This document shows positions 49,181 through 63,009 of a stretch of DNA of 64,000 nucleotides, one piece after another. The translations under genes and the position numbers were made by a program. Source of the stretch: Onchocerca lupi (lineage: Eukaryota; Nematoda; Chromadorea; Rhabditida; Onchocercidae); NCBI GenBank assembly GCA_028564675.1, contig JAOVVO010000006.1:186001-250000 (forward strand), written 5' to 3'. The stretch's first letter is position 1. The number at the start of each line of letters is the position of its first letter. The notes under the pieces are model-generated. The model searched no databases. It was not told where the DNA came from and worked only from the letters and a program-made list of their open reading frames with translations.

Positions 49181-52100
49181 ATGTCAAAACGTTCATCACC
49201 GGGGAGTGATGACGACTCTCCTGGTGCATCAGCAGATGAACCACTTTATAATAAGCGAAGACTTGTTGAATTTGAGCCCGTTCGCATTTGTTCAGTCAGT
49301 GGAACGGTGAATTTTCACTTTTTTCTCTCGAATTTTATGAAAATATTTTAGAAGATTGCACACTTGTCTAGATTCTCCATCTGAGCTAGGGTAAAAAAAC
49401 TGCATGTCTTGAATCCTGATAGTATGCTCAGCTAAGCTTTAGAAATTTTTCAAAGTTTTATGTTATTCAGTTATATTTCTTCATCCACGAGGAAAACATC
49501 TAAAAGCAGTGAGTAAAGTATGTTTTTTTTTTTTTCGAATAATTGTATTTGGCATATAGTTCTTCCAGATCGCTTTGTTTTTTGTTTTAGCGATATTTCA
49601 GCTTGGGGTAAGCTGAATATCATTTTCCAATCGTTCTGGACAATTCCATTTTTTAGAGTGATATCGATGCGAAAGTTTTGGCGGTTCAGCATTACAAGTT
49701 ATCTGAACGTTTCCGCCTCAAGGAACGTCAGACGACACAATTACAGCATCGCGTCGAACAGTTGGAAAGTAGACAAGCTCAAGATGATGCGATGATGTGT
49801 ATCATTAACCGTTTCTGGAATCTAGTAAGCTATAGTTATTGAATTCACAGGCATTTTCAGTGCGCAATATATTTGTGTATCATATGTTGCGTTACATATC
49901 GTTAGCGGAAAGCATCAATTATTATAAAGTATAGTGCATCAGCTCAATTGAAACCATAGGATCTCAAAAATTGAATTGTACTTTTTGTCAAAGTAAAAAT
50001 ATAGCCAAGAGTAGTTGATTTCCAGTTCGATGAAAATGTCAGGATATTGTTGCAAAGGTTTGATGCCGAAACAGCGGTGGAAGGTGAGATCAAAAGTAAG
50101 TGTTCAACTTATTTTTCATTGCTTCTTAATTTCGAAGCTCATATGGGGATTTGATATTTGAAAATTTGAAATAAGTGGTAGGATGAAAAAATAAAGCCAA
50201 ATGCGTGTATTTGGTTTACAGTGTGAAGCCGTGAAATATAGATAAATATATAATTAGCTTCTTTAGAACCCGGCTTAACTAATTTCTTTTAACTATGATC
50301 ATCTGACTGACAGAGGTAGATTTTAAACTGGTAATTACACTCAGATTTGAAATTCTGTGTGCCTATGATATTTGACAGGCGATTTCTGCTTTTCAGACTG
50401 AATTAAATGATAACAGCAATGAATCATGTATCTTTGATATTTGTTCCATAAAATTTAACTAATATGCAACGCTGAGAATTGATTTTAAAAAAATCTATAG
50501 CAATTTTTGATCGGAATGCATGTTTCAGTGGAATGTGAAGAGACCAAAAGTTTTCTAGCAAAACTGGCTCATTGGGACGATGAGGAGACTGAAGAAAAAT
50601 TGAAACAACGGGTAGAATTTAGGTAAGTAATGGACATCTTGTTGTTCGTTATCAATTTTTCCAATTTTTGAGGTTGTTAGTCATCATGATCTAACACTTT
50701 CTTAATTTTTTGGCAATAACTTCTTAGCAATTCTCGTAGCATAGAGATGAAAATGACCGAGGGAATTCGATTAAAGATTTGGATTTGAACTTTTCATTTT
50801 TTTTTTCAGTAGTTTTTGATTAAAACAAGCTTTTTAATGGACCCAGAGTTCTTGAAAGAAATATATTATAATCTGACAGTGTAGATTGTTAACTTTTAAT
50901 ATTCACTTATTGATATAAGACAGCAATATTATAGTCGTCGAGCAATATCGAAACTGATTCAAGTATTTGATCATATTACGCAAAGAAATGAGAAAATTGC
51001 TGAAATGATAGCATCCTGCTCGACAACAGACGAGATTTCAGATGATGGTGCTTCCTCAATTACTGATTTCTCTAATTTTTGCGGAGGACCTCCATTAGTT
51101 TTCCTCTTGCTTATCTTAGTTGTTTCTCTTATTAAATGATAAGGAATGAAATGCGAAACTACTCTTACTCAGTATTATGTGAAGAAAACGTACATTTTAG
51201 AAATGAAGAGCAAAAAAGAATGAATTTGTAAAAAATATTTGGAATTAAAATTGATAAGTTTCATTTTTGTTTTGATTTTCCTTGATGTGAATTTTACTTG
51301 TAGGAGCCTCTACGTCTGATGGAAGACCAACTGTGAATGTGATGCTGGTGAAAAGGAATGCAGAATTAAGTGACGAAAACATAAAATTGCAAAAAATGAT
51401 TATGAAACTTCAGTCAGAAAACCATAGTCTTTCATCCAAAGTATGTTCCACATTATCAATTTCTTACTATTCACGGTATTTAAGAAGTTCCCGAAAATTT
51501 TCGTATATTTTGAATAAAAGACGAATTATTATTTAGGTGTCAGCTCAAGAAGATAAATTAACGATAATAGATACTCGCAAGCAAGAAATGAATAATAGTC
51601 TGGAGGAGATGAAATACGAGTTGGAGAAAGCCATGCGTCGCGAGTGCAAGCTTGATTTTCGTCTTGCTGAGGTTTATTATGAATTTTTTGCAGTTTTAAA
51701 GTTTGAAATTTGTTCTCTCCAAGATTTCGGTGATTTAATTTTCAAACAGACCGTTAGTTAAGGTTGATTGAACTTTTGTAACATTATCAAGACAATATTT
51801 AGTTCACTTCGAAAAATTTTTCATTATTCAGCTTTATCAAATTGGAATTATTTGTAGTATGTGAAAAAAACACATGATCTGGAAATGAATCTGATGAAAG
51901 CATCAGCATCAAATGGTCCGAATAATGCAAATAACATGAAAGCCGATTCACCGGCAACAGCCAGTGTGAATAAATCAAAAGTAAATTATATTGGCTCATT
52001 ATAAATAATAGCTAGTTTCAAGGTGATGATTGAAGATAATGAGCAAAAGTTTGTATTAGTGGTGAGGCATTGAGCGAATATTAAAAATCTTGATTAGATT

Positions 52101-55100
52101 TTTCTCAATATCTTAGTCGTATGTTGAAGTTCAGATTTTCCATCCTTTATGTTTTTTTTCTTTTTTCATGTTTTTTTCTCTTCTTTTTTCCGAATCATTA
52201 ATATAAATTTAATTACTGCTGTTGAAAATTAGAGTTATGTGGTTATATTGCTATAAATAATTGCTGTACTGTGTTACAGCAAACTTGTTCCGTACTTCAT
52301 TTTTTTATTTTGGACATTTTTGTTCAAAAAAATCATTGCTTTTTCTGATTCAGCTAGAAGAAATGGAGCAAAATCTGGAAATCCAAACCGAACTGGCTGC
52401 TGCTCGTTTGCAGGAACTGCAAGAAATGTTGGATAAGAATAAGAATCTGACGAAACAAGTTGAAAATTTAAAAATGAATGTGAGTTTCATGATGACCGTT
52501 CGTGAAATATTGTTTATGGAGCTAGAGTTACAAATTCAATTTGAAAATCGCTTTTTTCAGTTAAAGAACATTCCGACAGAAGTCATTAGGACATCCATTG
52601 AATATACTACACTGCAGTCGCAGTTTTCTTCGCTTTTTACAGAAGCAAACCAGATGAGGCAAGTTATTTTTAATATAATTCATAAATTTCTTCGATATCG
52701 TCCAAAATTCTGTGATCAAGATGCACTGAAGTGTATAAACACTAAAGAGATAAATGTTTTGTAAGCTTGCATATATGATGAATTAGAACAGTGCAGTTAT
52801 CATGTTTCTAAAACATTTGTGGAATAAGAAAAATATTGAAACTAGTGGACTGTGAATTAAACAAATTGTATATTTTAAGACAACAAATTGAAACAGCGAA
52901 GTCACAATTGGCAGCCTTACGCAGTGCTCATTCTAAACAGATCGAAGTTATGGAGGTTTGTCTAATTTATAGCGTAGAAATTTGATGCATAGAAAATAGG
53001 CGTTGTTAGAATTTTTTATTGCTATAAATTCGGCGAGTGGAAATCATTAGGGTAAAGGATTATTCAAAATCTCCTTACAGAGTGAGGAATGTCAGGCTCG
53101 TGAGCAGATGCAGGATACGATGAATAGGCATGAGGAAGAATTATATCAAGTACGAAGGGAGTATGAAATGTTACGTCTGGAGTTTGAACAGAATCTTTCT
53201 GCCAATGAGCAGTCAGGTATCGTTTTCTGGACAAATTCTCAGCACTCTGATAATATCCCATTAATCGTTACTGAACATCGTCGGAATGAGCCATGTTTCA
53301 GGCCCTTTAAATAAAGAAATTCGTTTGATGCTTGCATCAGCAAAAGCTGAAAATCAGCAGCTAAAACAAGAAGCAAATCGTTTCAAGAGGAAGTGGAAAG
53401 AAGCTGTTTCTTCATTAGCTAAAGTGAGTTTTTAGTTCAGAGGAAATGATTTCTTGAGCATAGGATGATGCTTTTGAAATATAAAAATTTTTATAGAAAC
53501 TTGATTTTGCATTTCTTTTTCAGTGCAATAAAGAATTAGAAAGCGAAAGGCGTTACCGTGAAAGGTGTTTGTTGATTGAAATAGAAGATGATAACGATGC
53601 GTTAGCATCGCCAGATCAGGATAGAAATATTGCGGAACCCTCGGAATCGATATTACATGATGGTGGAAGCTGTGAATACAACAATGAAATTGATGGTGAA
53701 ACCGATGTTGGAACACATCCAAATAGAGTGATACAGTTAGTTTAATGCAGTATAAAATTTTCATTTATTGAATTCATTGTTGAAGGAAGCCTTAAATAAT
53801 TGATTAGATGATTGCTTAATGATTAATAAATTAATGGTATGTATACTTTATCATTTTTCCTAGAAAATTACACAGATCTTGAAAACTTCCACAATTCCGC
53901 TATTTATATGAACCAGTGGATTTAAGTATATCTATTTCAGGAAATTGAAGAAAAAAGTTGCTGATTTGCAACTGAAAATAGATGCTGTAAATGCATTAAC
54001 AGCTGAACAAAGAGAACGAGCTGAGGTAATTTTTTTTTTTTTTTAAATGAAAAAGCAAGAAGAAAGGAGGAATTTATCACTGATGATTAGCACAACTAAT
54101 AGCACAGTCAAAAGTACATTTATTTCAGAATGATCTACTTTTTTTTTTGTTTTTTTAATGCATACGGAATAATTATGCATCAGTCGCACACAAATCTATT
54201 TATAAGAAATTTTCGCTTTCCTTTTTTGAGAATTGGATTTGATCAAAATATCCTTCGATAATATTGTTTTCACATCTCAGTACCTTGTAAATCACGAAGG
54301 AATTCATGTATTTTAGTTGCTGGCACGTGAAAGAAGGCTGAAACTTGAAAATGATAAGTTGCAGCTGCACATTAAAAAACTTGCTGGTGCCGATCATAGA
54401 GAGAAAATGAAATATTATTCGGATGAAGCGCAGAGAAAGATCAGGCTAGATTTTTTATTTTAAATTATCCGTTTTAGATTGAAAATCCCTTTATATTGTC
54501 TCTGTTAATATAATATGACACTTATGTGATTATAATATTCATAGTTTCTTCAATTTATATTTGTCATTCTTGTAAACAATTAAGTATAAAATATTTTTTG
54601 TTCTTTACAGAAGTCTAGAAGAAACAGCAGATCGCCTCCGTAAGGAAGCACATTCGGCGAGACAAGAAGAAGAAGGTCTCATGAACGATGTTGAAACTAC
54701 GGGTCAAGCATTTGAAGAAATGCAGGAACAAAATACTAGATTATTGCAACAACTTAGAGAAAAGGTATACTTTTGGTCATAAAATTTTACTATCTGATGC
54801 TCTTTGTTTTGCGAAGAAAGAAAGTAAAATGAGAGTGAGATGATTTCTTTATACTACGAGAACTTCTTTGTTTCATTTTTCTTATTTTTAATTTATAGTA
54901 TTTCCGGAATTCTGCTTGAAAGCCAGTGGATTTTATTTTAAATTTTTTTTTTTTTTTGTTTTGCAGGATGATGCAAATTTAAAATTGATGGCAGAACGAA
55001 TACGTGCCAATCAATATCAAAAAAAGATGAGTGAAGAAAGAGAGCGCACGGAAGAGCGCATTAGTAGTTTGCAGAATCAAATCGAAGCTCAGCAGCTCAT

Positions 55101-56216
55101 GATATCAAAATTAGAAGAGACGGAAAAGCTTTTGAGACAAAAAAATTCTCATTTAGAGCATCAGTTAAGGTTGGATTACTGGCTGCAAAGTTTAGCTATT
55201 TCAGTTATATTTTGTTTCAGAAATCCAGCGGATGTCAACTAATAAAACTTATTAAAATAGAAAACCGAAAATGTTATGAGCAAATTTGCATGAGTATGAG
55301 TTGCTATATTTGTCTGTGGGTGAGGATTCAGAATTAGAATTATTTTTATTGGTTACTTATTCAAATAAGTATACTTCATGATTATGAATAATACATTTCA
55401 TTGACTTATTTTTATCAGAGCTTTAACAGTTATAGAAGCTATAGTTCATTTACTTCCAAAATTTCGTCCAATTTTTATTTAATTTAGATTGATCGAACAA
55501 GCAAATGATATGCATAAACGAAAAGCAATCGAATGTTCGCAGACATCAGCAGATTACAAGGCTCAGTTGGAGAAGTGCAGCAGTCAGCTGAATGATGCAC
55601 AGCAGGTTTACTTATTTTGTGTAGTATCAGATTTCAAATTTTGACTTTAGGTTAAATCCAAAAAATATCTGAGAGCTTAAATGACTTTTTCAGATATAAA
55701 ATTAATGGATCTTGCAGGCTGTGACAACAAAAACCTCACAGCAGGAAGTTGATTCGTTCAAAATAAAGCGTTTAGAAGAAGAGAAAAGTATCCTTAGAAA
55801 GAAATTAGAACGGACAAAGAAAATGGAAAAAATGGAGAACTGGGATGAAGTGCTAAATGAAGAAATTAGAGAACTTAAGGTTTAATTTATTTTGCTTGTG
55901 TTTTTGGAAATTTTAGATGTTATATTTGGTGTAAGCGGTCTTCTCCAGCGGTCATTTAATCCATGCTTAAATAATAAAGTATTAAACTGTTATATTTGAT
56001 CATTGTTGTGAATTTTTTCGATAAAATTATATCTTCCAGGATATTTTGACTTGCCCATCGTGTAAAGTTAGGCGGAAGGATGCTGTATTGACGAAATGTT
56101 TTCATGTATTTTGTATGGAATGTATGAAGACACGTTATGAAACAAGAAGACGGAAATGCCCGAAATGTAACGCTGCATTTGGTGCCAATGATTATCGTCG
56201 GATGTATTTTACGTAG
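49181..56216 (+). CDS. bre1: E3 ubiquitin-protein ligase BRE1 (RNF20/RNF40 orthologue)
   Basis: Exons: 49181-49306, 49657-49824, 50026-50095, 50529-50622, 50920-51047, 51304-51440, 51537-51671, 51858-51980, 52354-52479, 52561-52658, 52880-52955, 53081-53216, 53302-53423, 53524-53735, 53941-54025, 54317-54444, 54611-54764, 54967-55169, 55488-55605, 55718-55879, 56040-56216. All junctions are in phase; 925 residues against about 975-1000 in human RNF20/RNF40. The protein acts in the nucleus, adding a single ubiquitin to histone H2B with a RAD6-type E2, which supports transcription elongation and H3K4/K79 methylation. Family landmarks are INRFWN and FDENVRILLQRFD near the N-terminus, EYEMLRLEFEQ with ANEQSGPLNKE in the middle, long coiled coils, and a C-terminal C3HC4 RING: C872, C875, C887, H889, C892, C895, C907, C910. 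Two introns (52659-52879, 54445-54610) are GC-AG. It looks complete and functional. Confidence 0.96.
51048..51139 (+). other. In-frame intron extension of BRE1 ending in a hydrophobic tail
   Basis: If the weak donor after 51047 (G|GTGCTT) is not used, the frame stays open for about 30 codons into the intron. It ends with a hydrophobic stretch, PPLVFLLLILVVSLI, then K and TGA at 51137-51139. This would yield a ~225-residue BRE1 fragment with a tail-anchor-like end. It may be chance. Confidence 0.2.
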
Positions 56217-56632
56217 TAGGAGATTATATTTTCTTTTCTTGTTACTCGAATTCATTTGTCCAACCAAACGGATTTTAAATTATGTCTTATATTCCAATTT
56301 CTATATTGGACTTTCAGCTTTGGGTTTTATTAATATGGAGATTTTCTTTGTGCAGTATTTTTTCTTTCATGCATCATCTTTTTTGTTCAGAAGCATAAAT
56401 TGATAGAATTTTTCAGATTTTTTCTGAGCACTTTCAGATTTGATTGAATAACAGGTTATTTCATTTTTATTTTCTTTCTCCTGCATCACTTCCATCTTGA
56501 AAAATAGAAATCATCAATCAATTTTTTATCAGTCCGCTTATATGCTTCATTTCTTTAGGCAATGCTTTTCTTTCGGTTGTTTATTTAAGTTATGTTTTTT
56601 CGAATGCGAACTTGAGCAAGAATTCGACTTGA

Positions 56633-56638
56633 AATAAA
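56633..56638 (+). terminator. Polyadenylation signal AATAAA, probably BRE1
   Basis: The hexamer lies about 420 bases after the BRE1 stop codon in non-coding sequence. I noticed no nearer canonical AATAAA. Confidence 0.4.
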
Positions 56639-59600
56639 GCTTGAATTTAGTCGTAAGTACACAAATTTACTGTATTTTTTGATAAGCGTTGTATACCACT
56701 TATCATTTGTAGTTGGACAGCTTTTCTTGAAGATTATCGCTTCCGCTTGGCAGCGGCCATTTTAACCGTTAGATGACTAAAACATAAATTATCGATGAAA
56801 TTCCTGATTCATTTACCGGTAAAATGTGTATCGTTATTCTCTTGCTGATATATTGTTACGGTATGTTTTGCTTCTCATATTTTCCTTTCTTAAATCGTTT
56901 ATTTGTAACATAGAACTTCTATTGCGGCAGTGACAGTGTTTTGAAACACTTTTTTCTATTATCGTGAATTTTAATTTGTTTATGCCATTAATTTGAAATG
57001 TTTCGTGTCCCTCTCATTATGTGTATATTCACAGTCACTGAAATGGATTCTTTAAATTATGTTTTGCATCTTCAGTCCTATATTTTGTTTATTAATGTCC
57101 AGCGATTTGAAAAATAAGACGTGACATACTCAGTTCTGCATTAAAAAATAGGACATTGTTGAGAGCTTCCAATTATGTAAGCGGCTTTAAGTATTTTGTT
57201 TTATCATTTCATTTTATTTTTTGGGGAGAGGAAGATTTACGTTACTTATGAAAAAATGAAAGTAATTTAGGGAAGCGGGCTAGTTCTCTATTTAGTTTAG
57301 ATTTTGTGCACTGTATTTAATGTAACCGCTGAAATAGATGGAAGTGTTGAAGTGATATAAAACTAACTGCTCAACTAGTTTTTGGTATAAAATTCCAAAG
57401 TTCTTATGTCCTCAGTGCGGGTTTGTTCTATTTGGGAAATCATATAGCAGAATTGACTGCAGAATAGAATTAAATAAATGGATGGATAGGTGGTTAGTGA
57501 ACTCAGTTCCTGATATAAGATTATCAAGTTTAGTCAGCGAATTGTTTCGATCAGACTTGTTGATGTCGATGGTCCTATGATTTTAATTAGAAATAGGTTG
57601 CATTTTGTTGAAATGACTTTGGTATGATACATAAAACAAAAATATTCTGCCGGATGTATCGTTTTATTCCGGAAGTTGTTACTAGTGAAGATTCGAAGAT
57701 AAATTTAATTAATCATTATGAAGTCATTGTTAAATTGCTGTATGGATTTTCAATTGCTATTCATGGCTCAGTGGATATTTTTAACGGTTCGTTTTTTTTG
57801 TTATATCCGAAGGATTTTGAAAAAATTCTCAAAGGGATTGCTTTTATTAACTGCAAAACTAGAACTTTTAATAACTAAAAGGTATTTTTCCCTTCTTTGA
57901 GATTTCAAGTTTTCCAATTTTTTCGAATCTTCGACTCAAAAATGATTTTTTTATATGGTTTCAAGTTTTCATAGTTTTTTTTTTTTTTTTTTCAATATTT
58001 TTAAATCTGAGATTCAAAAAACTTCGGTTTATATGATTGTCGGAAAAACCGAAATATTTTTTAGGATATAGTTGTGAAGAAATAATCAAAAATCTTTGTA
58101 TTATAAAATATCTTGGTATAAGCAAACTTTTGACCTTTACATTATATTTAGCATCTTGTAAATTTTACTAGGATTCACATATTGTAAACAGCATCACTAT
58201 AAAAAGGGTTCTTATGTGAAGGGGTTCATTTCTTTGCTCTGATCGATGTTCGACAAGTGCGCTTTCCAAACTTTATCAAATTCTATCAATTCTCAAATAC
58301 CAAATAATCTGCAGATAGTTTCCCTACTAACAAAAAAAAAATACCAAATTATCGTCCGAGTTTTTTTTTTTTTCTGTTAAAAGATTAAAATTTTCTCCTT
58401 TGCATTTTTCAAATCTTTAATCAATGATTCGTGATATGCATTGAAAAAATTTGTTTTCTGTTGATATTTTTCTTTAGTAAATGAACATTGGCTACTTCCC
58501 TCGAATTTCATACAAATGCTCTGATTCACTGCAGGAAGTATGGAAGGAATTTAGAAGTGTTCATCAGTTTAATTCAATATTTCAAAATTAGAAATCACAT
58601 CACTTGAAACGTTCCAAATATTTGCAGAATTTAAAATGTGCTGGATTTAAAATCAGAAATTTTCTTTTTTCGGTGAGTCTATCGATCTCTTTTCTGCTAT
58701 TTGACTAAGTGATCTTATTTAGGGAATGAATTGTACTAATATATAATATTCCTGCAATTTTATGATGACTTGATTAAAATTTAATTTAAATCTAGTCTAT
58801 TAGTGAATATTAGGAAGTATCTTGCAGAAGAGTGAAGAAATCTTTTTTCACTAAAAAAGAAAAGAAAAAAAAAACATATTAAACTTGCATTATCTTCCCA
58901 TTTCAAGAAATTAAAATTAGTAGCTTGCAATATTTTTAAATTTGATTCAGATTGTTTCTTCTAGAAAGAAATACTAATAAGTATAACCTCTTCAGTTAGA
59001 TCGCAATCGTACTCGATTCTTTGAAGAAAATTGCTGAATGATACAAAGAGAGAATTGTTATGGGATTGAATTCCTTAATTCTAAATATATTAAAAAAATA
59101 TTGTAAGTTCTTTTTTATATATTTAGAATTAAGAAACCGCATACTTACATTTTCAATTAATTGCTGTATTTAATTATATGTTTAATACTGGGAATATTAC
59201 TGTGTCAAATGATACTAATCCAAACTGATAACAGTAACTTGACCTCAATTTAAAAATATTTGTTGATCGTGGAATTTTCTCGAGAAAGGACTATAGTCAG
59301 TAACCAGCAGTACATATATGAATGGTAATAAAATTTACAATATTGGTATCAAACTATTTTAGCATTTTAGATATTGGGATATTTTAAATTTACGAGTGTT
59401 TCACTTGTTTCGATATTATTTTCCATTATAAATGACCCCTTAAATTTAAAGTTTTCCTCTAATTTCTTGTAATAGTTCTCTTCAAGCGACAAAATATGTG
59501 ATCACGTTTAACTGCACTTTACATATTAAAGCTTGAATCGTGCTCTCCCAAAACATTTGATATTATGTAATTTAGTCTGAATATCAGATACACAATAACC

Positions 59601-60409
59601 TCTTTCTTTACATTTATGAAAAGAGTCGCAGAGTTTCAACTTGTTTCAAAATTGTATTAGATTCGGTCTAAGTTTCCACAAGAACCGCAGAATTCCAACT
59701 TGTTTTAAGATGGATTGCTTGAATCGAGTTTTTACTCATGCTGAATATAGTTTCAGAGATCCACTTTTTATTCCTTCATACTTCATTCAAATTTGCTTCG
59801 ATCATCAAAAGATACATCTCATTTATTAATATTTGTTGCATAAGATTATATAACTACATCAACACAATATCTAATAAATTGTACTTTCCTCCACTATTTT
59901 TTCGAAGGCAATATAATTAGAAGATTTCTGAACGTAGTGAGATAAAGTTGCAAGACTGCAAAGTTGCAATAACATTTGCCATCAAGTTGACATTCTAATT
60001 TGAGGCTAATAATTGCAAAAAAAGAGTCCTAACTGATTCGCAGTTTCGACTGTGAAAAACAGTATCATCATTACTAAGAACAATATATTCTTCCGGCGAA
60101 ATATAAAGTAGATAATAGTAATTTACTATAAACGGAATCAATTGCTGAGTTTTTATGAATTTATACCATATCAATGACCATAACATGACATCAGTCTTCT
60201 TATTGCTTATTGGTATCTAAAAAAAACTTGAAATTATTAAAAAAGTACCAGATTTTACTCGTTTTGCTGGTCATTGCCATAAAGTTATAATTTTAACACC
60301 AAAAAATCGGAAGGACTTGAAGACAAGCATTATTTGCAGAAAACTAAATATTCGCCTTCTTCAAAATTTCAAATAGCTAAGCAGAATAATGACCTTTGAA
60401 ATGTTCAAT
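56639..60409. other. Convergent intergenic spacer between BRE1 and STRAD
   Basis: About 3.8 kb between two convergent genes. Open frames at 57624-57900 and 59641-59920 are short, overlap in several frames and show no domain. I see no exon, RNA gene or mobile element here. Confidence 0.45.
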
Positions 60410-62972
60410 TCACATAATATCTGGCAGCAGAGATGAAAAAGAACGATTCTTTCTAATTGATTTTACAAAGGGATGCGTTAGAAGTTTTGATACAGACCAT
60501 CTGAAAACATTATTAACAAACAACGACTAACTGATTGATTGATATATGTTTTGAAGCGATTATATTATCTCTTATTTTTTTTAATTCAAATAAGAACTAT
60601 TTTGCAGTCTTCTCTTTTAACACAAACAATCAATTACTTCATTTTTGGAAAAATCGAAAGAAATTTCTTGAAATTCTATATCACATCATCTAGTCACTAA
60701 AAAACAATAGAAAATATAGAAATTTGTCGTTTCGCTTTGCTTTATTTTCACAAAACAAAATTAGGATTCGGTATAATTTACCAACTTTAATGTGATAATT
60801 TGAAAACTCGTCCACTGTTTCTAAAAATTGATTTTTATCCGTTTCAATTTATAATTCTAAATTAATAATAAGATTACCTATTTTCTGGTAACGGTTTGAG
60901 GCAATTATCCGTGATAGTATGTAATGAATCACTAAAACGCCGCCGTTGTCGAGATTGTTGATCACGATCCATGTCATCTGGAAATAATAAGACTAATTTC
61001 TTTATAATATACTAATTAATACCATTATGTAAAAACAAATATTGGCAAAAAAGTTCGAAAGAAACCCACCTTTGTCAGAAAGAGTTGTGCAGTCCAATAA
61101 CCGTGGCGTTGTTCCTTTGCTTTTTTCGAAAAGCATCTAAGAATACTCTTATAAAACACACGAAAGAATTGAAAAAGTAATAAAAACAATATGCAGTAGA
61201 GTGAGAAGAGATAATTTAGTAGCCAGAAATTATATTTTTTACGAAAGCTTGACGGAATGATACCTGTAATCGATCCATGTCCGAAAAAGGTGGAAAACCA
61301 TTGGCCATTTCGCATATCGTTATTCCAATGCTATATACATCAGATGATAAACCATAACCATACAGATCCTGATCAAAATATTTACTAATTCATAAGAGAG
61401 GCAAAAGAGATGCCAAAACAAATAAGAAATCTTCAAAATTCGACAGTTTAATCCAAAATATAGACTTCCATGGATATCTTATATAAGCTTTTGTAAAATC
61501 GATGCACAAAAGTAAAGTTATAGAATATCAAATGTTCATACATTTATTCACTCGTAAAAAGACAGCTTCCGACAAAAAAAAAAAAATCATACTTTAAAAT
61601 CTCAAGGAGCTAATCAATGCATTATTTCCATGTGAATTTGTAGATTCCTAAATTTGCAGTTTTTTTTTTTTTTTTTTTTTTTTCAGCAATGCTTTCTAAA
61701 TAGCCTGACAAAACAAATATTTTGAAAAAACAAACGAAAGCTTTTAAAAGAGCTAATAAATCTCAAGTTCAAAAACTTTTCTGAAGATTTTAGACGTAAA
61801 TCATAATGCATGAAGCTTTGAATTTAAAATTTATCGGTTTCATCGAATGGAGCAATAGAATCTTATGGGTCTTTTTTCTACAGTTTTCATCGTTAATCTG
61901 ATATACCTGTTTCAATATTTCAGGTGCTAACCACAGCAGCTCATTAGAAATTTCAGTATCAAAGTCATGCAAAACATTATCGGCACCAGTTAATTCATTA
62001 TGCTGTAAAAATATGCAATGTCGGAAGCCAGTCAATTTCACAGCACCCGATGAATGTAGTAAAATATGACTACATCGTATGGATCTAAAGTTTAAATTAT
62101 TTTCATATTTTAAATTTAAGATTTTTGAATTTACTTCAAGGATTATTTGAATGTTTAATGTTGTTAGCTTTAGCATTTATGATTTTAACTTCTTGAATGT
62201 TCAAAAACTTTAATCTATTCATCTGTAAACTCAAATTGAAAATAAAAAGAAAAATTGCATGGAAAATTTCCTTTTTTAATAGTCATTATGACCTCTTCAT
62301 CAAATAACTGATTACTTAACTTAATCTACATCATTACTTTGTTGGTACCATTTTTTTATTGGCAAATTAAAATAGAAAATTTCGGTTATCTTTAGAAAAA
62401 AAAAATTGCTACTATTATTCTTTTTGAATCCGATAAGTAAAATTTCTAAAAAGCTCATATAAAAAGCGGTCTCATAATGCACGAAAAAAAAAACCTGGAA
62501 AAAAATAAAAAAAAAACTAATCTATGAACAATTTTTTGATCGTGTAAATATTGCACTGCTAACAAAACATTTTTAAGAATTTGAGCAATAGCTTTTTCAG
62601 GCAGACCAAATGGATAGTGATTATGTACCACATGTAAAACTGAACCTAAAAATACAGCGAAAGTAAGAAAGCAGAAATAATTAAATTAATGCGACAGAAA
62701 ATAAGGACGAAATTGTAGCGCTATGAATTCAAAAAATAAGATTAGTAAAGTTAAATTCGAGACAGAATTTTTAAATTTAGAACATTTGAAATCTGAAGTA
62801 CAGTATATGTTACCAATAAAAAACATCGATTTTTTTCAAAATTCATTTTAGTTTCCTAATTCTAAACTAAGATTCATAATATGAGAGCATCCATTTGTTC
62901 AGTAAATCTTGACCAGTATTCATTCATTATTCATAATAAAAATTCAGGACTAAATCTCATAACCACTCTCTA

Positions 62973-63009
<37 letters not shown>

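Noticed and set aside
60501..60877. Extra STRAD exon (frame with KQWTSF or TVDEFSNYHI)
   Set aside because: Phase and homology join 60878 directly to 60500 (CLKPLPENR to WSVSKLL); the intervening sequence has a stop in the required frame.
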